DNA of 35,807 nt from Acytostelium subglobosum LB1 (taxonomy: Eukaryota > Evosea > Eumycetozoa > Acytosteliales > Acytosteliaceae), in assembly GCF_000787575.1 (NCBI RefSeq), contig NW_012236532.1:697980-733786 (forward strand). The letters are read 5' to 3'. The notes below the pieces were generated by a model that did no database searches, was not told where the DNA came from, and worked only from the letters and a program-made list of their open reading frames with translations. The first letter of the stretch is position 1; every line of letters begins with the position of its first letter. Of this stretch, positions 28,962-35,807 are shown piece after piece. Made by a program: the position numbers and the translations under genes.

Positions 28962-30389
28962 CTATTGAGACAGTTGTTCATAGCTTGTGATGCTTCTCCT
29001 CAATTCTGGCATTGATGGAAGTGATGCTGGATCTGCCGTACCAGTGCCTTCAGAGGGCACGGTCGTATGCGGCAGAGGTTCTTTTGATGTTGAGTTGTTG
29101 TTGTTGTTGTTGTTGTTGTTGTCATTTGGTGTATCGTCTTGGTCATTACCATCATCATAGGATTGTTCATTGTTTGTTGATGTTGCCGCTGCTGATGTTT
29201 GTTGATGTGTATCGCCAAACTGTTTCGATAGAAATGACGGTGGATGATGTGCCTGTTGTGGATAAGGTTGGTGTGGAGCATGTTGCATTGGTGGCTGAGG
29301 TTGTTGCTGTTGGTAGGGGAATGATGGAGGTTGCTGGAAGTTGGGGTTGTTTGGACCACCAAAGAATGGTTGGTAGAAGTTGTTGTTGCTCTTTGAATGT
29401 GACACCTTGATTGGACATCCATTGATCATTGCGCCATTCATCCCTTCAATCGCCCTCTTGATTGATTCGCTGTCTGCAAAGTTGATGAATGCGTATCTAA
29501 TGTATGATCGATCATTCATGTTAGATGATGAGTCCAGACCAACCAGTCTTGATTGATTGATTGATTGACTGACTTACCCTCTCTGATGGAATATCTTGAC
29601 AGACTTGATGTTGCCATACTGTTTGAATGCTTCGCTCAGGTCGTACTTGTTCGTGTCGGGAGCTAGGTCGCCAACATATATTGAATGTACCTGCTCGCCT
29701 GGGTTGAAGTATCCACCATAACCAGAGTTGTTATTGTTGTACTCGCCAAACCCAGCTGGGTTGTGACCACCATCGACACCGCCATTGGTCGGTAATGGAT
29801 ATGATGGGTTGAAGTGAGGTGGCCTCGAAGATGAAGAAGAGGAAGAAGGGTCATGGGATATGCTCTGTTCATCGTACTCGCCATCTTCAAAGCCACCACC
29901 TCTTCCGGGTCCAGCTCCTAATCCAACCCTCTGTCTCTTGTAGTCAAAGCCTGACATTCCTGTCGATGATGTATTATATGTTGAGTATGATTGATTGTTG
30001 TTGTGATTGTTGTGATTGTTGTGATTGATGCCTGCATCGTTGCCTCCGCCACCTCCTCCAGCCTGTGTTGATGCAGCTGGTGTCTGTGGCTTGCTCCTAT
30101 GTATCGTTGGTCTTTTGAATCCTGTTGACTTGACCTCTGTGCTAGATTGATCGATACCCTATGTGTTGAGTTAGTAAGGTCATTCATGTCCGCCGTGCCT
30201 AGGCCTGGTCGCAGCAACACAACAACACACCTTTGTCAAGAGCATCTTTGCTTCTAATAACTTCTTCTTCTGTTCCTCCTCCTCTTTCTCCTTCTCCAAT
30301 TTCTCTTGTTCTAGCTGTCGCTTCTTGACAATCTCATACTTCTCCTTCAGTGACTTCTCCTTCTCCTCTAGAGTGCCTCGCTTGCTCAT
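28962..30389 (-). CDS. nelfE: NELF-E-like RRM protein (three exons)
   Basis: NELF-E is the RNA-binding subunit of the negative elongation factor that pauses RNA polymerase II near promoters. Proposed exons, in transcript order, are 30389-30231, 30158-29578 and 29496-28962 (424 residues). The N-terminus is a Glu/Lys-rich helix (EEKEKSLKEKYEIVKKRQ), followed after the first intron by STGFKRPTIHRSK. This matches the EEEEALQKKF... and NSGFKRSRTLEGK parts of animal NELF-E in the same order. One RRM lies near residues 211-285, with RNP2 IYVGDLA and RNP1 GYAFINF; the second intron splits the RNP1 Gly codon. A Gly/Asn-rich linker precedes the RRM and a Pro/Gln/Asn-rich tail follows, replacing the Arg-Asp repeats of animals. 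RRM protein is certain; NELF-E identity rests on short motifs and domain order. Confidence 0.85.
29549..29571. repeat. TGAT array in intron 2 of NELF-E-like gene
   Basis: Four to five TGAT/TTGA units lie in the intron between exons 2 and 3, near the donor. Confidence 0.75.
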
Positions 30390-31120
30390 TCTGAATGTTG
30401 ATTGATTGTTTGTTTGAATAATAGATTGGTTGATTGCTTTTAAAACACTTGATAGGAGACTACATATGATAGTATTATCTCTTTCTACCTTTCCCTGTGT
30501 ATCTATCTATCTATCTGGTTGATTGATTGAAGAGTGATCAAATAAATGAACCAGTCGAGAACAAAACCACAATCCACATCATCACAGTAATTCATGTTCA
30601 TAGTCTCTTTCATTGATTCATGCAATCATTCAATCAAACAAGATCTACTACTACTACTACTAACTATGATGGATGAACATTACCTCCCTATTAGACCATG
30701 ATCACTCAAACTCAATCAATCATGATCAAACAAACATTCATTCGTTCATTCAACTATTGTGTGTGATGATCAATGCTAATAATTGAATGAATGAATGTAT
30801 GAATGAATGGATTGACATGTGATGGTGGATGATGTTGATTGATGGTCGAAGGGTGTGGGTGTGTTGTGTTCAAACAGAACAGGAAGTTGTTGGCTGTGGT
30901 TGATGTTGATGTTGGTTGTTGGTTGTGTGTTTGTTTATTATTATATGTTCAGGAAGACCAACAACACTATTACTACTTCTCTCATTCTATCAATCAATCA
31001 CTATTATTATTATCATTATCATTAGTTATTAGTTATACACATACTATTCAATCAATCAATCAATCAACTCAATATTAAAAATATATATTGTCAATATTAT
31101 TTAATTAATTATTTAAAAGG
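30390..31120. promoter_or_regulatory. Divergent promoter region of NELF-E-like and rbrA-like genes
   Basis: About 730 bases between the two start codons. It is rich in TGAT, TCAA and ATTC short arrays, a CTA triplet run (about 30647-30663) and GTGTTG-rich stretches (30840-30935), with a very AT-rich stretch (31070-31110) directly before the ATG at 31121. Frames open here are not credible as genes. Confidence 0.5.
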
Positions 31121-32869
31121 ATGTCAGACGAGGACGATCATTATGAAGACTATGATGTAGATGACGATACAGCGGAGGACTCGGGAAATGAGTCGGCCAA
31201 TGAGGACATTGATTTCGATTATAATACAGCAGACTATGATGATATACATACTTCATCATCATCACAAAGATCAATGGGAAAACTAACAAGACAGAAGAGC
31301 TTCGAGGTATTAGACAAGGCCGAGTTGCAATCAGAGTCCAGGAAAGTAATCAGAGAAGTAATGGATGTCCTCAGCATCCCGTCAGAGGCCGCTGTATCCG
31401 TCCTACTCAGGCACATGAAGTATGTATCATACATTGATTGATTGGTCATCGGCACTCACACGTCAACTCACTCATTCAATCAAAGATGGAACAAGGAGAA
31501 GTTGATAGAGAAGTATATGGATAATCAGGATAGACTGTGTGCAGAGGCTGGCATACCTAGTTTGAGATTGGATAGACAACCGGATCCTAGATTGCAGAGA
31601 TTCAGTTGTTTGATTTGTTTGGAGGACTTCCAGCCGGTAAAGACATTTGCATTGTCATGCGATCATAGATATTGTTTGTCTTGCTGGAAGCTATATCTAG
31701 AGTGTAAGGTGGGCGAGGGCGCCGAGTGCATCTACGCCACGTGTCCAGCGCCCAAGTGCAAGGTCAAAGTGCACGAGGACGCAGTCAAGAGGCTGGTGGA
31801 CCCGCCCACCTACGACCGCTACGCCAACTACATACTCAAGTCGTACGTGGACGACAACCCGCAGGTCAAGTGGTGTCCGGCGCCTGGCTGCGTGTACTCA
31901 GTGCGCTGTGACCGAAAGGAGCGCAAGGAGGCTGTGGTGTGTCGCTGCGGCTTCCAATACTGCTTCCTCTGCAACGACTTTGACATTGGCGACCACATGC
32001 CGTGTCCGTGCAGCCAGGTGGATCGCTGGCTGCAAAAGGCGTCGGACGAGTCGGAGAATGTCACGTGGATGCTGGCCAACACCAAGAAGTGTCCCGAATG
32101 TCGCTCGCCAATCGAGAAGAACGGTGGCTGCATGCATATGTCGTGTCGCAAGAATGCCGGTGGCTGCGGCTTTGAGTTCTGCTGGCTCTGTCGCGGACCT
32201 TGGTCCGAGCACGGATCGGCCACGGGTGGCTACTACAACTGTAACAAATACGATAAGTCCAAGGCCAAAGAGGACGATGAGAAGGCCGCCGATGCCAAGA
32301 CCGAGTTGGAGGCCTACATGTTTTACTATCACAGATACGAATCACACAGGAATGCAATGAAGATCGCCGATGAACAAAGGAAGAATGCACAACAAAAGGA
32401 GCAACAGATACTTTCCAAGTTTGATGTTCGATCAGCCGACACCAAGTTCCTGATGGAGGCCACTGAACAGTTGATCAGGGTAAGTGTCATCTCATCGCCT
32501 GGAATCATTCCACTCACTAACTCACTATCTTACTCATCCAACCAATCAATTCTGGAACCATCCCATCAATCAATCAATGATATACAGAATCGAAGAGTAC
32601 TTCAATACTCTTATGTATATGGATACTATTTGGACAAGAAGTCACAGGAACGTAATCTGTTTGAGTATCTCCAGGAAGATCTTGAGAAACATACTAATCA
32701 GTTGTCAACTCTGTACGAGTTGAATCTTGATAAGTTGGATGACTACCAGGCATTCATCAGATGGAAGGAACAAGTCACCAACTACACCAGGATCACCAAG
32801 AAGTTCTTGGACAACTTTGTCGAAGGTGTTGCTGGTGGATTGACTGGCACTCATCCAGGTCATATGTAA
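31121..32869 (+). CDS. rbrA: RBR E3 ubiquitin ligase, Ariadne/RbrA type (three exons)
   Basis: RBR ligases take ubiquitin from an E2 onto their own RING2 cysteine and then onto substrate. Proposed exons are 31121-31419, 31486-32479 and 32588-32869 (524 residues, close to D. discoideum RbrA, as I recall it, and Ariadne-1). The acidic N-terminus (DEDDHYEDYDVDDDTAED) is typical of Ariadne. RING1 starts at CLICLEDF (about 141). The IBR includes KWCPAPGC and CGFQYCFLCNDFDIGDHMPC. RING2 is KKCPECRSPIEKNGGCMHMS, whose GGC cysteine (about residue 315, codon 32129-32131) is the expected catalytic one. FCWLCRGPWSEHG and the helical Ariadne domain (YMFYYHRYESH, YSYVYGYYLDKKSQERNLFE) follow. Intron 2 (32480-32587) is 108 bases and stop-free in frame, so it is easily mistaken for coding. 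In D. discoideum RbrA affects cell-type patterning. Confidence 0.95.
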
Positions 32870-32945
32870 ATCAATCCTCATTATTATAAACTTATCAATC
32901 ATTCAACCAAGATAATCCTGAAAGGGGTTGGACCAACTTTGACAA

Positions 32946-33000
32946 CCATGACAGTCTGAACGCAAAAATACTAATTTTGCCCAAGTTTGGACTGTCATGG
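32946..33000. ncRNA. Candidate long RNA hairpin
   Basis: CCATGACAGTC (32946-32956) pairs perfectly with GACTGTCATGG (32990-33000). The stem continues with TGAAC/GTTTG (two G-U pairs if transcribed as plus), skips a 4-base bulge (32981-32984), and closes with GCAAAA/TTTTGC (32962-32967 and 32975-32980) around a 7-base loop. This gives about 22 pairs. It lies between the rbrA-like gene and the ILEI-domain gene. A smaller perfect hairpin, GTTGG-A-CCAAC (32927-32937), lies just upstream. It could be a small-RNA precursor, a 3'-end signal or a miniature inverted-repeat element; expression is unproven. Confidence 0.4.
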
Positions 33001-33092
33001 CTCTCGCTACAATCCATTCTGTCGCCTCTCCTCTGCCTTGCCTAGTTTAAATGATCGATCAACATCAACTATTTACTTTCTACTAACTATAT

Positions 33093-33108
33093 TATAAAAT
33101 ATATATAC
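33093..33108 (+). promoter_or_regulatory. TATA-like element before ILEI-domain gene
   Basis: TATAAAATATATATAC lies 32 bases before the ATG at 33140. Spacing and composition suit a core promoter, but AT-rich DNA gives many such matches. Confidence 0.35.
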
Positions 33109-33139
33109 ATCCAGAAGAAAAACAAACAACATAATAATA

Positions 33140-34615
33140 ATGGTCACATTAGCGTTAAATTGTAGAGACAGCGACACATCAGAGTTCATTTGGATGGGTT
33201 ACGACCGCAGTGGAACAAGTGGCTTTGCGATAGACAATGGTATCAACATCTGGGTCGAAGACCTTCAAGGAAGATTGGTGCCCTTTTCAGGATATCACTA
33301 CCAAGCCACGGATAGTGTTGGCGTGTCAAGTCTCGTTGACAGCATTGTTTGTGGCCAACAGGTCGCTGTGATGATAATTGGGGCCATGAGTTCGAGCCAG
33401 GTACAATCACTTTGTAGACCGTTAGGTAAGCTTGGAGGACAACTATTTGCTACATATGGAAGTAATGTCAACTATTGTCTCCTGGGCCACAAAGGCAGTC
33501 ACCAAGGCACTGCCATTGAAGCCATGGGAGATTACACCAAAGCTAAAGTCTATGTCGCTTGCTCAACAGTCCAACTCAACCAATTCACAAGGCGATTATC
33601 AATCAAATACTCCACTGATAGTAATGAATTTGTTGTGTACTTTGACAACTCTCTACTCGACCTTGGACTTAAAGATGGTTTGAATGTAGTTACTTTTGAA
33701 GATACTATGTATAGCATTTTCGGTCAACTGCGAGGAACTACTCAGACATACAGTACACATCTATATGACAATGCTTCCCAACAGTTCGCAGACTACCTCA
33801 ATTCTTTGGACAGATCTACCATTGTTCTAGTCCTGACACGTGGAGATGCAAAAGCCAAGCTTCAGCAGAATGCAATCGATGCTATCAACAGTCTTGGAAG
33901 CACGATGATCACTCAGTATGTCAATCAGCCAGCCAATAATAGCTTTGTGATTATCTCTCGAACAAATAGATTGAGACCACTTGCAGAGGCCACATCCAAC
34001 GGCCAAACACACCCGTATCTAGTCTCTTTCACACATCTGTCAAATGACGACTTTGGTAGTGATTACAGTGATGATATAACTACTTCAGTCCCAACACAAC
34101 TACTAAATGGAATCGGTGAAACTACCATCTCTGCAGGCTCAGCGAATCCACGCACTGCACCCACTGGCACATCGGACTTTTGTTATACCTACATCCAGTC
34201 ATATCCATCACAGATCAGCCCACAGCAACAAGCTCAATCATTCGTCATGAGTTCCATCAGTGAAGACGCTGGCACAGCATATTTCACAACTGGATACTCT
34301 CTCAACTCCCAAACAGCCATAACAAAGATGATAGATGATATTGGAAATATCCCCATCGGCAACCTTGTTGTCATTTGCTCCTCAACGCTCGACAGTGGTT
34401 TCATAATGCCCGACGATCTTTCACTGGCCTTCACCACAATTGGATCACAGTTTTCCTACAACATCACCTCGAACAGTTCATTTGCCATAATTGGAAGGAA
34501 AGGCTCAGCACCAGGATCCGTCGCTGAATCCCTCAACAATCAAGGTCCTGTTTCTGTCTACTCCAATTTCAGAAAGAGCCCAAGATTGTCAAGCCTTTCA
34601 TTGATTCAGCGGTAA
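33140..34615 (+). CDS. Protein with three tandem ILEI/FAM3-like domains
   Basis: The 491-residue frame starts at ATG 33140. Three units have the ILEI (FAM3) pattern: a strand region, a SLVDSI-type helix followed by a hydrophobic strand, a Leu-Gly turn, and a final strand ending in a G.KG-like motif. Unit 1 (about 20-135) has GINIWVEDLQGRLVPF, LGKLGGQLFATYG and NYCLLGHKGSHQGTAIEAMG. Unit 2 (about 160-290) has IVLVLTRGDAKAK and INSLGSTMI. Unit 3 (about 375-470) has NLVVICSS and FAIIGRKGSAPGSVAE. ILEI domains occur in secreted or surface proteins and in some glycan-processing enzymes. Here no signal peptide is visible, so the 5' end may be missing. The last three codons (IQR) and the stop lie beyond a 7-bp inverted repeat (34597-34603) and appear to come from an inverted segment, so the natural gene probably continued into the next frame. 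Confidence 0.75.
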   Translation: MVTLALNCRDSDTSEFIWMGYDRSGTSGFAIDNGINIWVEDLQGRLVPFSGYHYQATDSVGVSSLVDSIVCGQQVAVMIIGAMSSSQVQSLCRPLGKLGGQLFATYGSNVNYCLLGHKGSHQGTAIEAMGDYTKAKVYVACSTVQLNQFTRRLSIKYSTDSNEFVVYFDNSLLDLGLKDGLNVVTFEDTMYSIFGQLRGTTQTYSTHLYDNASQQFADYLNSLDRSTIVLVLTRGDAKAKLQQNAIDAINSLGSTMITQYVNQPANNSFVIISRTNRLRPLAEATSNGQTHPYLVSFTHLSNDDFGSDYSDDITTSVPTQLLNGIGETTISAGSANPRTAPTGTSDFCYTYIQSYPSQISPQQQAQSFVMSSISEDAGTAYFTTGYSLNSQTAITKMIDDIGNIPIGNLVVICSSTLDSGFIMPDDLSLAFTTIGSQFSYNITSNSSFAIIGRKGSAPGSVAESLNNQGPVSVYSNFRKSPRLSSLSLIQR

Positions 34616-34791
34616 TTTAAATCAGCGAAATGTCATGCAAGAACTTTGGATGAAAGTTTGGTGTGATGCTGTCGTCCATTTGAATGGTGGAAATCTGACA
34701 CTTGAATGTCGTTGTGGTGATTGATCCAGATGTCTTGTTTTCCAAATCCTTGGCATTGTTTACAGAGGTACTAGAGGACATTGCCAATGAA
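34597..34791. other. Apparent 181-bp inversion between 7-bp inverted repeats
   Basis: TTCATTG (34597-34603) and CAATGAA (34785-34791) are exact inverted repeats bounding 34604-34784. On the plus strand the segment has five in-frame stops. On the minus strand it is open for 55 codons from 34784, encoding among others FKCQISTIQMDDSITPNFHP, until a TAA at 34619-34617. In the opposite orientation the segment would continue the ILEI frame at its left edge and enter the downstream frame at its right edge, both in phase, with that TAA as the only stop. Two matched phases plus boundary repeats argue for a real inversion inside one ancestral gene. Weak splice sites (34612 and 34776) offer an alternative intron of nearly the same extent. 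Confidence 0.6.
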
Positions 34792-35719
34792 GACTGACCC
34801 TGTAAACTCCACGCACTATCAAGCCATTGATTATCCTGCGAACTACGTCGAAGTCAACATAATCAATCCAAAAACGATCAATTATACCCAATATGTATAC
34901 CCAGTTCCAGAATACTTCACTGTATCGATCACTGTTATTGGAGCTGAGGACAAGATGTCAGTCAACAGACGCTTCACCGATCTTCAATCAAACATCATTG
35001 CATTCAAATTCCCCACATACCCTGGTCAGATCCTTGGAGTCTCATTCCAAATCCTCACATCAAACCTCAATCTCAACACAAACTTTACATTCTCCATTGA
35101 CAGTATGTTGGTGACACAACAGTGTCCAGATTTCAAGAACATCACTACTGATTGTGTCGATAGATCATACACATCAATTGAGAACGGCTACTCGAAGGGA
35201 TACACTTCAACTGGAAGCAAAGTGTTTCTTATCAATAACTTGGATCACCATCCAATGTTTATCCCAGTTGACCCTCTTGGCCGATCTTACTCAAAGTACA
35301 ATATCAATCTCAACGGCGGCCCTATCCTGAAATCACAGTTCATCACTTCCTCAAGAGACAATGCACATTGTTTATCATTCAACGGCACTAATCCAATTGG
35401 ACTGAGAGATTGTGGAAGTATTGGAGATTCTACCCAAAGCTGGGACATATATCCCAATGTGATCCTGTTGCACGATACTACTTCATTAACTATTAAGCCA
35501 GGCGATAAAGCACACGATCCTGATCATCCTGACGATGTCATCTACTTTTCTATAGTCTCAAACTATCCATACAATTTGGAAATCCGATCGGTAGCTGGAA
35601 CAAACTATTACATGATTGTCGATACCAGAACAAACATGTGTTTCCATTACTACGATATACTCGGCGTTTACACTCCTCTATTTGTATCATGCGATGAGAC
35701 AAACGTATACCAACGATAA
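34787..35719 (+). CDS. C-terminal portion with ricin-B-like domain (probably separated from the ILEI gene)
   Basis: The first ATG is at 34787 (MKTDPVNSTHYQAIDYPANY), giving 310 residues in the same frame as the ILEI gene upstream. The first half (about 20-110) is beta-rich with many N-glycosylation sequons (NST, NYT, NFT), suiting an extracellular protein, yet there is no signal peptide, so it looks like the tail of a longer protein. After CPDFKNITTDCVDR comes a trefoil-like region: AHCLSFNGTNPIGLRDCG followed by QSWDIYP is the CL.. QxW pattern of ricin-type lectins, which bind sugars. The end FVSCDETNVYQR stops exactly where a second QxW tryptophan would be expected, so the 3' end may also be cut. 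ATTCAGCGG occurs both at 34604-34612 and just after the stop (35722-35730). Confidence 0.65.
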   Translation: MKTDPVNSTHYQAIDYPANYVEVNIINPKTINYTQYVYPVPEYFTVSITVIGAEDKMSVNRRFTDLQSNIIAFKFPTYPGQILGVSFQILTSNLNLNTNFTFSIDSMLVTQQCPDFKNITTDCVDRSYTSIENGYSKGYTSTGSKVFLINNLDHHPMFIPVDPLGRSYSKYNINLNGGPILKSQFITSSRDNAHCLSFNGTNPIGLRDCGSIGDSTQSWDIYPNVILLHDTTSLTIKPGDKAHDPDHPDDVIYFSIVSNYPYNLEIRSVAGTNYYMIVDTRTNMCFHYYDILGVYTPLFVSCDETNVYQR

Positions 35720-35807
35720 AAATTCAGCGGACACCCACCACTGGCTCTGGCCCCAACACCAACAAACACCAACACAAACAAAGACAAAAAAGAATAGAAG
35801 AATTAAA

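Noticed and set aside
30839-31078. Plus-strand 79-codon frame before rbrA
   Set aside because: Made of GTGTTG and TCAA/TTATTA repeats inside the divergent promoter region.

Overview
The window looks like nuclear DNA of a social amoeba (Dictyostelia). Evidence: AT-rich non-coding DNA around coding sequence of moderate GC, short GT-AG introns packed with TGAT/TCAA or ATTC tetranucleotide arrays, long CAA/CAG polyglutamine tracts, Asn- and Gln-rich proteins, and a dictyostelid-type ankyrin family opening with a short FNQ..NNQVVRR.IF..V motif. Coding GC is well above that of D. discoideum, so another dictyostelid group (for example Cavenderia, Heterostelium or Acytostelium) is more likely. Species is not determined. 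There are no prokaryotic features.

Positions 1-15776 hold a same-strand cluster of six paralogous ankyrin-repeat genes. The first is cut by the window edge. The third carries an in-frame stop (5854-5856). The fifth is a half-length copy. Copies 1-3 share an identical 18-bp motif after their stop codons, marking recent tandem duplication. A spliced 14-3-3 gene (9671-10546) and an opposite-strand single-pass membrane protein gene (11850-12365) sit inside the cluster.

Positions 15987-18400 hold a three-exon coiled-coil gene resembling SIKE/FGFR1OP2 and a complete minus-strand tRNA-Val(AAC). Positions 18623-22395 encode a large nuclear regulator-like protein with a glutamine-rich N-terminus, an Ig-like region, an IPT/TIG-like domain, ankyrin repeats and a coiled coil. 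This order recalls NF-kappaB and CAMTA.

Positions 22513-32869 are housekeeping genes: a four-exon G-patch protein (minus), importin-alpha (plus, four exons), a NELF-E-like RRM protein (minus, three exons), and an Ariadne/RbrA RBR ubiquitin ligase (plus, three exons). They are arranged as divergent and convergent pairs.

Positions 32900-35720 hold a strong RNA-type hairpin, then a protein with three tandem ILEI/FAM3-like domains and a following ORF ending in a ricin-B-like domain. The 181 bp between their reading frames appears inverted between 7-bp inverted repeats. Read in the opposite orientation it joins both ORFs in frame, leaving one internal stop. This is the most unusual structure I found. 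Exon boundaries throughout were placed by eye from reading frame, splice consensus and family conservation.
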